Assembly (NCBI RefSeq): GCF_004375085.3
Contig: NZ_SNAQ03000002.1
Location: 1-64,000 of the forward strand
DNA: 64,000 nucleotides
Direction of reading: 5' to 3'
From: Lewinella sp. W8
GTDB taxonomy: Bacteria; Bacteroidota; Bacteroidia; Chitinophagales; Saprospiraceae
In this document: positions 55,451 to 64,000 of the stretch, in pieces
Numbering within the stretch: the first letter of the stretch is position 1
Layout of the letters: every line of letters starts with the position of its first letter
Program-made: the position numbers and the translations under genes
The notes under the pieces: generated by a model
Database searches by the model: none
Told to the model about the DNA's origin: nothing
What the model saw: the letters and a program-made list of their open reading frames with translations, nothing else

Positions 55451-56746
55451 TCACACCACCTCCGCCACCGTAAAGATGCTCCCTCCCACGAAGACCAGAT
55501 CCTCTTCATCGGCGGCTTCGAGGGCGGCGGCGTAGCCCGCCGCCACGCTGGGGTAAGCCTCCCCGATCAGGTCGTAGGCCCGGCCCGCGAGTTGGAGCTG
55601 GTCGGCGGCGAGGCCACGGGGAATGTCCGCCTTGACGAAGTAATATTTGGCGGTAGTCGGGAACAGGGGCAGGGCTTTACTCAGGTCCTTGTCGTTCACA
55701 ACCCCGAGGACGATGTGGAGGGGTTTACCAAAGGCCACCAGTCGATCGACCACCGGCCCGAGCCCTTCGGCGTTGTGGGCGCTGTCGGCGATTGCGCGCG
55801 GGCCGGAGGCCCGCAACACCTGCCAGCGACCGAGGTAGTGGGTGGTGGCCGCCACCTTGCGCCAGCCGGCCAGGATGGCCTCTCCGTTGGGCAGTAATCC
55901 CTTGCCGTAGAGGGCCAGCAGGGCCGCGTAGGCGGTCAGCAGGTTCTTGCCCAGATGGGGCCCGGAGAGGTCGGTGGTGATCTTGAGTTCCCGGTCCAGG
56001 TTGGGCATGCCGATGCTGTACTGGTTATCCAGACTTCCCTCCTCGGCCCGCAGGGTTTTGATGCGGTAGGCCTGGTCGGCAAAGACGATGGGTGCCCGCT
56101 CCTGGCGGGCCTTGTCGCGGAAAACGGATTCCGTTTCCGGGTGGGTTTCACCGATGACCACCGGCACGCCGGGCTTGATAATGCCGGCCTTTTCCCCGGC
56201 GATGAGGGGCAGCGTATCCCCGAGGAACTGCATGTGATCAAACCCGATGTTGGTGATCACGGACAGGGCCGGAGTGATGACGTTGGTGCTGTCCAGTCTT
56301 CCTCCCAGGCCGACTTCAATGATGCACCAATCGGGCGACTGCCGGGCAAAGTAATCAAAGGCCATCGCCACCGTGATCTCGAAAAAACTGGGCTGGACAT
56401 CGAGGGCAGCGGCCCGTAAGCGCTCCACAAAGTCCGTCACTTCCCGCTCGGGAATCAGCGTTTTGCCGATCTTGATCCGCTCCCGAAAGTCCTTGTAGTG
56501 GGGGCTGGTGTACATCCCCACGGAGTATCCGTGGGCCTGGAGGGCCGCCGCAAGGAGGTGGCTTACCGTCCCCTTCCCGTTGGTGCCGCCCACGTGAATG
56601 CAGCGGAGGTCGCGGTGCGGATTGCCCAACCATTCCAGCAGGATGCGGATGTTGGTCAGGTCTTTTTTCATCGCCGATGCGCCCGCGCGTTGGTACATCG
56701 GAAGCTGAGTGAAGAGATAATCGATCGTCGCCTGGTAGTCGGCCAT
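55451..56746 (-). CDS. folC: Bifunctional folylpolyglutamate synthase/dihydrofolate synthase
   Basis: 431 residues, a Mur-ligase-like ATP-binding protein. P-loop GTNGKGT (54-60), FFEITVAMAFDYFARQSPDW, IIEVGLGGRLDSTN (metal site), NIGFDHMQFLGDTLPLIAGE with the KAGI motif, and the C-terminal HNAEGLGPVVDRL. It adds glutamate to dihydropteroate or folates. It stands alone. Confidence 0.95.
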   Translation of the reverse strand: MADYQATIDYLFTQLPMYQRAGASAMKKDLTNIRILLEWLGNPHRDLRCIHVGGTNGKGTVSHLLAAALQAHGYSVGMYTSPHYKDFRERIKIGKTLIPEREVTDFVERLRAAALDVQPSFFEITVAMAFDYFARQSPDWCIIEVGLGGRLDSTNVITPALSVITNIGFDHMQFLGDTLPLIAGEKAGIIKPGVPVVIGETHPETESVFRDKARQERAPIVFADQAYRIKTLRAEEGSLDNQYSIGMPNLDRELKITTDLSGPHLGKNLLTAYAALLALYGKGLLPNGEAILAGWRKVAATTHYLGRWQVLRASGPRAIADSAHNAEGLGPVVDRLVAFGKPLHIVLGVVNDKDLSKALPLFPTTAKYYFVKADIPRGLAADQLQLAGRAYDLIGEAYPSVAAGYAAALEAADEEDLVFVGGSIFTVAEVV

Positions 56747-56802
56747 CTAAATTCAGTTTAAAGCGTTACACCTTAACAAACGTCCGAACACAAAGATTGA
56801 CC

Positions 56803-57129
56803 ATGTCGCGTAAAGCCCAGATTGAAGCACTTTTGGCCCAGAGCCCTAACGACGCCTTTCTACGTTTTGCTCTGGCCAAGGAACATGAAAAAGTGGGCGA
56901 GGACGCAGGTGCAAAGGACATCTACGAAGCCTTGATCCGCGATCAACCCGAATACGTGGGCACCTACTACCACCTCGGCAAAACGCTGGAGCGACTACAA
57001 GAAGAAGCCGCCGCCTGGCGGGTCTATTCCGCGGGCATTGAAATCTGTAAAAAACTCGGCGAACGCCACGCCATGAGCGAGCTGGCCGGTGCTCGCATGG
57101 AACTGGGCGACGAGGAGGATTTTGGCTAG
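56803..57129 (+). CDS. Small TPR protein
   Basis: 108 residues from the ATG at 56803 (MSRKAQIEALLAQ). Two TPR-like units follow: NDAFLRFALAKEHEKVGEDA and YVGTYYHLGKTLERLQEEAA. An EDAGAKDIYEALI motif lies between. No signal peptide, so cytoplasmic. Function unknown. The stop TAG is followed by two TTGCTGG words (57130-57143). Confidence 0.7.
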   Translation: MSRKAQIEALLAQSPNDAFLRFALAKEHEKVGEDAGAKDIYEALIRDQPEYVGTYYHLGKTLERLQEEAAAWRVYSAGIEICKKLGERHAMSELAGARMELGDEEDFG

Positions 57130-57148
57130 TTGCTGGTTGCTGGTTAAG

Positions 57149-57607
57149 TTAGCCTCCAATGAAGCGCCATTTGGCGTAGGTACCGACGTAGCCCAGTTCG
57201 TCCAGTTCATCGTCGGAGTATCGGTCCATCAGCTTATCCTCGGGCTGCTCTTTGGCCGCCGCGTAGGCGTCTTCCAGAAAATCAATACAGTTATACCCGA
57301 CGAGAAAGTAAAAAGAGGGATTTTGCTCTTGTTTGGCCAGGAATTGCTTCAATCGCTCAAACTCTTCCCCGGATAAGGGGATCGTCTTGGCGATTTGCCG
57401 CACGTCCGCTGCGGCCCGGTTTTTCTCCAGCCTTGTGCGGTCCTTGCGCAACTGTCCTTCCCCGAGCAGAACCTCCTTTTTCTCATCAAATTTGGCGGGA
57501 TAGAAGCCGTAAACGTCTCCGTCATCACTTCCCGCCGGGAGTAATTCGATGTAGGCGTGCCCCGCTCGGAGGTCGTCCAGATAAACTTTCATTCTTGCCT
57601 GCTCCAT
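57149..57607 (-). CDS. Small protein with His and Cys sites of a papain-like fold
   Basis: 152 residues from the ATG at 57607; 57592 (MKVYLDDLRAGHAYIELLPA) is as likely. The motif GHAYIEL near residue 17 and FLVGYNCIDFLEDAY near 112 place a histidine and a cysteine as in permuted NlpC/P60 or LRAT-type cysteine enzymes. No other domain is visible. Possible role: peptide or lipid hydrolysis in the cytoplasm or periplasm. It is the last gene of a four-gene minus-strand cluster. Family is unconfirmed. Confidence 0.5.
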   Translation of the reverse strand: MEQARMKVYLDDLRAGHAYIELLPAGSDDGDVYGFYPAKFDEKKEVLLGEGQLRKDRTRLEKNRAAADVRQIAKTIPLSGEEFERLKQFLAKQEQNPSFYFLVGYNCIDFLEDAYAAAKEQPEDKLMDRYSDDELDELGYVGTYAKWRFIGG

Positions 57608-57664
57608 ATTACCGGAACGCGGAGATGGCCAATTTGCTCGTTTTACCTGTCCCAAAGTGCCTAT

Positions 57665-57994
57665 TTAAGCGGAAGCACAACGCACGCAAAAGGGGCTTTC
57701 GGGCATCAGTAGCAACCGCTGGGTGGGAATCGGCCGGCCGCAGCGCTTGCAAATGCCCAGCTTCGGATCATCGAGGTTGGACTGCATCGTCTTCAGTCTA
57801 TCCAGCTTCCGCCGCGCGGTGCGCAGCGCGGCTTCGGCCACCGCCTTATTGTTGATCGCGTCCATCCGGGATACCCGGCCGATGGCGTCGTCCGGCGAAA
57901 CGGGAGCCGACATCTCTTCGTAACCCGCGATCTTCCGTTCCGTTTCGGCGATGAGTTCGTCCAGTTTGGCCGCCAGTTGTTCTTTGTCAATCAT
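57665..57994 (-). CDS. TraR/DksA-type zinc-finger protein
   Basis: 109 residues. C-terminal C4 zinc finger: ICKRCGRPI (cysteines near 87 and 90) and ESPFCVRCASA near the end. The N-terminal coiled part (LDELIAETERKIAGYEEM) contains an NNKAVAEAALRTARRKLDRL helix. DksA proteins bind RNA polymerase and modulate transcription with (p)ppGpp. Third in the cluster after the GH65 gene. Confidence 0.87.
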   Translation of the reverse strand: MIDKEQLAAKLDELIAETERKIAGYEEMSAPVSPDDAIGRVSRMDAINNKAVAEAALRTARRKLDRLKTMQSNLDDPKLGICKRCGRPIPTQRLLLMPESPFCVRCASA

Positions 57995-58003
57995 ACCATA
58001 AAG

Positions 58004-58570
58004 CTAACTACGGAGCGGGTGACCAATCTCCTTGAGGTGAGCGGCCCAGTCCAGTTGTGCCCTCAACAAGCTGCCCAGGTAGTCCGTGTGCCGCTGCAGT
58101 GGAGGTTCCAGGTAGAAACTCTGGGGCCGGTATGCTTCCTCATCCGAAGCGATGAGTTGATTCCTGAACCGAACTTGATAGACAAATTCACCCCGGTATT
58201 CAATCAATTGGAAGCGGTAAATGCTGTTGGTGTCATCGTAGAAGAAGGCTCCCGTTGTCGAATGTTCCAATGCGGCACCGGAATGGTGGGCCAAAAGCCA
58301 GGCCGTTAAGAAATTTTTCAGATCGGACAGTAGCGCTTCCACTTCTTTCCGCACGGGAGCGTACTCCACCCTTACTGTTTCCGCTACGCGCAGGCCTTCC
58401 CGGAAATCACCGATCAGCCAGCCCCTAGCGCGGAGATGCTGGAAAATTTGCCCTGTTTTATCGTACCCGTGTCGGGAAAAGACTTGCTCGAAAATCCTTC
58501 GGTCGAGCTTCGTTGAAGTAAGTAGGCGATAGACGTCAAGTCTCGACAGCGGTGTTGGGATATTCTCCAT
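58004..58570 (-). CDS. Protein of unknown function in the GH65 cluster
   Basis: 188 residues. N-terminal helical part (LSRLDVYRLLTSTKLDRRIF, resembling a small winged-helix), then mixed strands (GAFFYDDTNSIYRFQLIEYR). I do not recognise the family. It lies 9 bases before the DksA-type gene and 5 bases after GH65, so the three form one transcript. Confidence 0.55.
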   Translation of the reverse strand: MENIPTPLSRLDVYRLLTSTKLDRRIFEQVFSRHGYDKTGQIFQHLRARGWLIGDFREGLRVAETVRVEYAPVRKEVEALLSDLKNFLTAWLLAHHSGAALEHSTTGAFFYDDTNSIYRFQLIEYRGEFVYQVRFRNQLIASDEEAYRPQSFYLEPPLQRHTDYLGSLLRAQLDWAAHLKEIGHPLRS

Positions 58571-58575
58571 CGCCC

Positions 58576-60612
58576 CTACTCTACCGTGAAGGTTTTGCCT
58601 TCAGGTCCTACCCCCGAAATGGTTAATGACTTCCAGGATTTTGGCAGCCACCCGCCGCGCTGTTCGATGCCCTGGTCGGTGAACTCCAGTCCGCCGAAAC
58701 CAAAGATGACGGATTGGAGCATCCCGCCGGCTCCGGTGGCGAAGTAGGGGTTGGTGCCGCCGGCCGTTTCGGCCAGGACGCCAAAGGGGGGCACTTCGTT
58801 GGGCTGGTAGCTCTTCCGGAAGAGCTCATAGGCCTTTTCCTCTTCTCCCAGTCGGGCGTAGAGCAGGGCCAGGATGGCCGCGCCCATGGCGGGGCCGTCG
58901 GGACTCAGCCGGGGTTCGTAGTACTTCAGGTCGCGGCGGATGTCAGCGGGATCACGGACGATGTCCATTGGCCACGACAGCAGATTAACGTCGGCTTGCT
59001 TGATGAACGCGGTATCGAAAGTGGCGTGCTCCTTGGTCGTGCCGTCCGGGAATTTGAGGATGGGGATATTCTCCGCCACGTGGGCCCAGTCGGGATCGGG
59101 CGTCACCCCCACCACTCCGGCGGCCTGGGTGGCCAGCCGTAGAACCGTAATGGCCATGCCGTTGGTGTAGGCATTATTGTCGATGTTTTCCTCCCATTCG
59201 TTGGCTCCGATGACGTTCTTGATGTCGTAAGCGCCGGGCCCGTTGCGCTCCACCCTGCTGGCGAAGAAATCGGCCACCTCCATGATCACGGGCCAGCCGG
59301 TGGATCGTAGCCACTCTTTGTCGCCCGTAGTCTGGTAGTACTTCCACATGGCCCAGGCCACGTCACCGCTGATGTGGTGCTGGAAGGGGCCGGTCAGGGC
59401 CCAGACGGGCGTGTCTTCCGAACCGTCGTCGGCGCTCTCCCAGGGGAACATTGCCCCGCGGTAGCCGTGGGCGAAGGCGTTCATCCGGGCCGCCGGCAGG
59501 CGGTCGTAGCGGTACTGCATGATGGACCGCGCCATGCCGGGCTGGAGGGCCAGCAAGCCCGGGTACATCCAGATTTCCGTATCCCAGAATACGTGGCCGT
59601 TGTAGCCCAGGCCGCTCAGGCCCATCGGGCTCAGGCTGTAGGCCTGGCCCTCCCGGGCGAAGCTGTAGAGGTGATAGAGCGCCGAGCGCACCGCTACCTG
59701 ATCGCGGAGGTTCCCCTCGATTTGTATGTCCGACTTCCACAATTCCGTCCAGGCCTCCCGGTGCCGCCGCAACAGGCGGTCCATGCCCTCGAGCTTGGCG
59801 AAGATGGTCAGCCGCTCCGCTTCGTTGAGCGGATCGGCGAAATGCTCGCTGGCCACCGAACTGCCCACGACGGCGAAGGTGTACGTCTCGCCGGCCGCCA
59901 AAGATTTCCGGAATTTGGCCAGGTGGCGGTTAAAGTCCCAGTCTTCGTGGATCACCCGCGGCTCCTCACCGTGCGCTTCGGGAAAAATGAAGCTGGTGGA
60001 GGCGGCTACCTGATGGGCGCCGGTCGGGCTATCAGCAAAACTGGTCATCAGGCCAATGAGGACATGCGGACGATCAATTTCGCTGTAGGTGTTCCGGACG
60101 TCCCGCAAGTGATTCGGGGCTTCGATCACGGAAATCGGACTGATCTCCACGGCTCTTTTGGCGGATATTTGCACCTGCGCCATCGCCGTAAAGGGCAAAT
60201 GCCGCAAGGACATCAACGTGTGTTTTACCGACACTTTATCCCCCACCTCAAAGCTGGTGACCAGTTCGGCGGTCCGCATATTGAGCTCCTGCCGGAAGTT
60301 GCTGATGTGCTGCGGCCCCACCCGCATACCGTCCACGTCCAGTTCCATATTCATGTGATTGAAGGTCTTCAGGATGTTGGACACCCGTCCCCGCTGGTAG
60401 TTATCGTAGACCCCATTCAGGACGACGTCCTGTACCTTCATCGGTTCTGGGCTGGAGACCAATCCCACCATACCATTGGCCACCGTGATGCCGTAATAGT
60501 TATCGGGGTCAATGTCCGTGGCGGGAATGGTCCACTGGGCCCGGAGCGGAGCCCAACTCATTCCCGTAATCATGAGGATGACAAATAAACATCGCGTGGA
60601 TAACGGCTGCAT
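58576..60612 (-). CDS. Secreted GH65-family glycoside hydrolase or phosphorylase
   Basis: 678 residues with a signal peptide (MQPLSTRCLFVILMITGMSW). Substrate core: GYNGHVFWDTEIWMYPGLL and RGAMFPWESADDG, typical of GH65. The catalytic-acid region is NVIGANEWEENIDNNAYTN near 470. The arrangement GYNGHVFWDTEIW resembles animal ATHL1 (PGGHG) more than typical phosphorylases; hydrolysis of alpha-glucosidic linkages is possible. Export also argues for a hydrolase, since phosphate-dependent cleavage normally serves cytoplasm. First gene of the cluster with 58570, 57994 and 57607. Confidence 0.87.
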   Translation of the reverse strand: MQPLSTRCLFVILMITGMSWAPLRAQWTIPATDIDPDNYYGITVANGMVGLVSSPEPMKVQDVVLNGVYDNYQRGRVSNILKTFNHMNMELDVDGMRVGPQHISNFRQELNMRTAELVTSFEVGDKVSVKHTLMSLRHLPFTAMAQVQISAKRAVEISPISVIEAPNHLRDVRNTYSEIDRPHVLIGLMTSFADSPTGAHQVAASTSFIFPEAHGEEPRVIHEDWDFNRHLAKFRKSLAAGETYTFAVVGSSVASEHFADPLNEAERLTIFAKLEGMDRLLRRHREAWTELWKSDIQIEGNLRDQVAVRSALYHLYSFAREGQAYSLSPMGLSGLGYNGHVFWDTEIWMYPGLLALQPGMARSIMQYRYDRLPAARMNAFAHGYRGAMFPWESADDGSEDTPVWALTGPFQHHISGDVAWAMWKYYQTTGDKEWLRSTGWPVIMEVADFFASRVERNGPGAYDIKNVIGANEWEENIDNNAYTNGMAITVLRLATQAAGVVGVTPDPDWAHVAENIPILKFPDGTTKEHATFDTAFIKQADVNLLSWPMDIVRDPADIRRDLKYYEPRLSPDGPAMGAAILALLYARLGEEEKAYELFRKSYQPNEVPPFGVLAETAGGTNPYFATGAGGMLQSVIFGFGGLEFTDQGIEQRGGWLPKSWKSLTISGVGPEGKTFTVE

Positions 60613-60907
60613 GATACACGAGTTGAAAGCAAAACAATAAGGTAATGGCCAAAGCTACAAAATTGACGGGAGCAGAAAAATGGACTTCCAGAGAGGGGCT
60701 TTCCCGCGATTGCCGGCCACTTTCTTCCGGGAAAACCTTACCTTATGTGGTGATTTACTCCGGGACCAAAGCGGAAACTAAGGATAGTTAATACGCCACC
60801 AATCGATCAGGAAATACTAATCCGGGAAAAATTTTGGCCTTCAGGGTAAGAATTCTCCGCGCCGATTGATGAGCTACTGACACTCACCACCATCAATCGT
60901 CCCGATC
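60613..60907. other. Divergent spacer before the PKD protein gene
   Basis: 295 bases between the GH65 start and the PKD protein start. It must hold promoters for both. No clear consensus element found. Confidence 0.4.
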
Positions 60908-63900
60908 ATGAAGCATCTCTTACGAATTGTTCTCCTTACCGTTCTTTTCACCAGCTTCAACCTCACGCTACATTCTCAGGAAGACATTCCTCCGCTAGAA
61001 CTCTGCCAGGAATACGGCACCATCAACATTGGTAATGCCCTGGAGGGAACCGGACTGGAGGGAAGCATCGCCTTCCCCATCGATTTTCAGAGTATTTGCC
61101 TGCGGTTTGACGACCTCGGCAACATTTCCCTTTCTCCCATGGCCACCGAGGAAAGGTGCTGTGGCCCGATTGGCCCCATTGTCTTTCGCATCGAAACCTC
61201 CACCGGCGCACAGCTTTTCCGGGAGGTAACGGTCATTTTGAAGTGTGGGGAAAAACCCGACTGTGGGCTCGTCGACCTGGACGAACTCGCACAGGACCCG
61301 ACTGGCAACCCCGACGAACCGGGAAATCTGGATTGCATCAATGCCTGTGAAAACAGCAAGGGTACCTATCTGTATACGGAAACGGACGGACTGGACTACA
61401 ACTGGACCGCCACGAACGGAACGGTGATGTATGACCCCGCCATTCCGGGACAATTAATGGTTACCTGGGGACCACTGGGCCCATCAGCCCTGACGGTGGA
61501 AATTGTTAACCCCGCCACCGGAGAAATTGTCGAAACCCGGGCCTACTGCGTTAACCTTACCGAAGCACCGGACGCCAGCTTTACGGCAACCACCGAGGCT
61601 TGCCTGGATCAACCCGTTTCCTTTACCAATACCTCTACGGGAGCGCCCGCTAGCTACGATTGGGACTTCGGTGACGGCACCTTCGTGACCAACGTCACGA
61701 ACCCCACCCACGTATACACTACTCCCGGCACCTACACCGTCACCCTCTACGCTACCTCCGAAGGCGGGCTTAATCCCGACGGAAGTCAGGCCTGCTGCTG
61801 CGTGGATTCTATCCAGCAGGACATCATCATTGATCCCCTCCCCGGTCCCGGCATCTTCTGGATTTCCACCCTTTGCGAAGGCGATGTCAGTAAGTACTGG
61901 ACCGACGCGACGGGTTGTGATGATTATGAATGGACGGTATCCGCCAACGGTACCATCATGGGCCCGGCCACCGGAGACACCATCATGGTGCAGTGGGGAA
62001 GTGGTCCTTCCGGGACCATTACCCTGGCAGTTGACGACTGCGACCAGGCCTATTGTGATTCGCCCACGGAGGTAATTGTCCCCATCATTTCCACCGTCGG
62101 CGACATTGCCGGCCCCACCGAGGTTTGCAAGGGCCAGAGTGCCAGCTATTCACTGCCAAAGTGGATGACGGTTACCTACGACTGGGAGGTAAGCGACGGC
62201 ACGATCAACGGAGATAATGACGGGCACGTGGTGAACATTACCTGGCCGGAGGTGCCGGGCACTTACGTGATTGAGGTCAGCTACGGCAGCGATTTCCTGA
62301 ATGGCCTTCCCAATCACGAAGGAGATGATTGCTACGGTACCGCCCGACTGGAGGTAACGGTGCTGGGGGACTTTAACATCGTAGGGCCCAACCAGGCCTG
62401 CGTGAATCAGACCAGCTTCTTTTTTGGCAACAGTGATTTTGGGGGCGCCACCTTCGATTGGAGCATTGACGGCTTCCCCGCTTTCGATCAGTCGGGCATC
62501 AGCGGATACTCCGTTGACTGGAGCCTGCTGCCAGGTCCCGGAATTTACACCGTGATCGCAACGGCCAATAGCCCGGGTCCGGGAGATTACTGTGTACCCA
62601 CCCAAACCCAACTGGTCATCGTATCGGAGGCCATTGACCCGACCATCGACGGTCCGGCGGACTACTGTGTCGGCGAGCCCGTGGTATACAACGTACCCTC
62701 CCCCGCCGCCGGATACAGCTACTTCTGGACGGCCACCGGCGGTACGGTGACGGCCGGAAATGGCGGTCCTACCGTAACGGTTGAGTGGACGACCCTGACC
62801 GGGGCCACCCTGACGGTGGTGGGCCAGGACGGTGATGCGCCCTTCTGCCAGTCCAATCCCTTCACCATTAACCCCGTCACCAAAGACTTCGTGGGCAGCC
62901 CCATCATTACGGGGCCAAATGGCTGCACCAACAGCCTGGCTACTTACGGCATTAGTGTCCCGCAACACCCTGACGCTACTTACGCCTGGTCCGTTAGTCC
63001 GGACAGCCTCGGCAGCGTGATTGCGGACGGGGACACCCCCACGCCCACGGTGCAGTGGAACGCCGACGCCGGAACGCCCACCATCAGCGTTACGATCTCC
63101 CTTTGCGGTCAGGATCTTGTCCTGACCGAAACGATTACCCTCACCGCTCCGGTAGAACCTATCATCACGCAAATCGGTGATTTATGTCCCGGAGGATCGG
63201 TCGACCTGCAGGTGCAGGCGGGGCTAACGGTAACCTGGAGCCCCGGAGGTTCAACCGCTAACCCGCTGACGGTAACTACTCCGGGTAACTACGTGGCCAA
63301 CACCGTTGACGCCAACGGTTGCCCGGCGGTAGCGACCTACGAGGTTGAAGAGGTAGACGGCCCCGCCGTTGACCTTTCGGCCGACGGTCCGCTGGAGATT
63401 TGCGTAAACCAGGTGCCCATCCCGGTCAGTACGACCCTCACGGCAACGACCGATGCGGCCAATACCATTGAGTGGTTCTGTGGCCCCGACTCTCAGGGCC
63501 CGGCGGCGGTAGGTAATACTACCTTCACCCACTTCTTCAACGATACTCCCGGAGTGTTCGCCTACGTCGCCGTGGTTACCGACCCGAACGGCTGTACGAC
63601 GACCTCCGACCCCATCATCATCCGTCACACCATTTGCTGTGGGGAGCCCTACAAATTTATTTTCCCCGACCAGCATACGGCCTTCGGAACCCCCCGTAGT
63701 CCAGACTGCGACATCTGGGACCTGGACGCCACCTTCCCCCCTGACTCCGTCGATGCCGACGGTTGGGACCTGAGCAATCTGCCCGACGACAGTCAGGTAC
63801 TGGGTCCATTCGGAGTCAACGGCCTGAGCGTGCGGCCGTCCGAAGCGGGATGCTGGGACGTTTACCACCGCATCTCCGTCTGGAGTGAACCCAATACCAC

Positions 63901-64000
63901 CGTCTATACCGACCAGAACGGTCAGGATTCCATAGTCGTGGATTCCATCCTCTGCAGTCGGGAGCTTCCCGTGAAAATTTGCGTGCCCTTCCTGGCCGAT
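60908..64000 (+). CDS. Very large secreted PKD/Ig-like repeat protein, 3' end outside the window
   Basis: The frame from ATG at 60908 stays open for 1031 codons and reaches the end of the window. Signal peptide MKHLLRIVLLTVLFTSFNLT. A canonical PKD unit lies at about 220-290 (YDWDFGDGTF, THVYTTPGTYTVTLYA), followed by at least six related Ig/PKD-like units that repeat YxWxVSxxGT and WxxxPGTYV patterns (for example YDWEVSDGTING; YFWTATGGTVTAG). Cysteine-containing segments occur. This layout fits T9SS-exported adhesins or gliding-type surface proteins of the Bacteroidota; the expected C-terminal sorting domain is beyond the window. Confidence 0.85.
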   Translation, partial: MKHLLRIVLLTVLFTSFNLTLHSQEDIPPLELCQEYGTINIGNALEGTGLEGSIAFPIDFQSICLRFDDLGNISLSPMATEERCCGPIGPIVFRIETSTGAQLFREVTVILKCGEKPDCGLVDLDELAQDPTGNPDEPGNLDCINACENSKGTYLYTETDGLDYNWTATNGTVMYDPAIPGQLMVTWGPLGPSALTVEIVNPATGEIVETRAYCVNLTEAPDASFTATTEACLDQPVSFTNTSTGAPASYDWDFGDGTFVTNVTNPTHVYTTPGTYTVTLYATSEGGLNPDGSQACCCVDSIQQDIIIDPLPGPGIFWISTLCEGDVSKYWTDATGCDDYEWTVSANGTIMGPATGDTIMVQWGSGPSGTITLAVDDCDQAYCDSPTEVIVPIISTVGDIAGPTEVCKGQSASYSLPKWMTVTYDWEVSDGTINGDNDGHVVNITWPEVPGTYVIEVSYGSDFLNGLPNHEGDDCYGTARLEVTVLGDFNIVGPNQACVNQTSFFFGNSDFGGATFDWSIDGFPAFDQSGISGYSVDWSLLPGPGIYTVIATANSPGPGDYCVPTQTQLVIVSEAIDPTIDGPADYCVGEPVVYNVPSPAAGYSYFWTATGGTVTAGNGGPTVTVEWTTLTGATLTVVGQDGDAPFCQSNPFTINPVTKDFVGSPIITGPNGCTNSLATYGISVPQHPDATYAWSVSPDSLGSVIADGDTPTPTVQWNADAGTPTISVTISLCGQDLVLTETITLTAPVEPIITQIGDLCPGGSVDLQVQAGLTVTWSPGGSTANPLTVTTPGNYVANTVDANGCPAVATYEVEEVDGPAVDLSADGPLEICVNQVPIPVSTTLTATTDAANTIEWFCGPDSQGPAAVGNTTFTHFFNDTPGVFAYVAVVTDPNGCTTTSDPIIIRHTICCGEPYKFIFPDQHTAFGTPRSPDCDIWDLDATFPPDSVDADGWDLSNLPDDSQVLGPFGVNGLSVRPSEAGCWDVYHRISVWSEPNTTVYTDQNGQDSIVVDSILCSRELPVKICVPFLAD

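Overview
The window looks like a chromosomal segment of a GC-rich marine-type member of the Bacteroidota, most likely Saprospiria close to Lewinella (inference from gene content; no 16S rRNA is present). Support: C-terminal type IX secretion (T9SS) sorting modules on secreted proteins, little sign of Shine-Dalgarno sites, -7 boxes of the Bacteroidota type TAnnTTTG, a YtxJ-type bacilliredoxin, a paired exbB-exbD-exbD cassette, a propeller-type histidine kinase and many DUF families typical of the phylum. No rRNA, tRNA, CRISPR array or complete prophage was recognised.

Layout. 0-10 kb: edge of a possible IS element, a palindromic repeat, GNAT acetyltransferase, TonB-C-like secreted protein, rarA, purD, a coupled DUF2911/DUF1648 pair, two alpha/beta hydrolases and a small membrane protein. 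9-15 kb: DUF885 lipoprotein, CotH-like kinase, small membrane protein, CpxP-like helical secreted protein. 15-23 kb: lepA and ribD sharing a CTAG double stop, an AP2-domain protein with its own promoter and inverted repeats, ytxJ-mnmD, pdhB, a repeat-rich spacer and a CgeB-like glycosyltransferase. 23-26 kb: two tandem TIR-TPR paralogues. 26-28 kb: exbB-exbD-exbD. 28-34 kb: a secreted M4-like metalloprotease, rseP, hscB, yaaA and a candidate small RNA. 34-43 kb: OmpA/TSP3 porin-like protein, a degenerate arginase-fold protein, a nuclease-HerA pair and two DUF6624-like proteins. 42-53 kb: a histidine kinase/response regulator pair, a PhoX-like T9SS protein, and a MauG-type dihaem peroxidase coupled to a haem/FG-GAP protein. 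53-64 kb: FabH, a repeat field, an outer-membrane protein, folC, a TPR protein, a four-gene minus-strand cluster led by a secreted GH65 enzyme, and the first 1031 codons of a very large PKD-type adhesin-like protein that leaves the window.

Most genes are housekeeping or envelope functions in short transcription units. The accessory signal lies in the TIR-TPR pair, the AP2 protein with a degenerate HNH domain and a possible autoregulatory operator, the nuclease-HerA overlap, the pseudoenzyme arginase, and above all in several families of short intergenic repeats. One repeat family appears to have supplied the coding sequence of a signal peptide.
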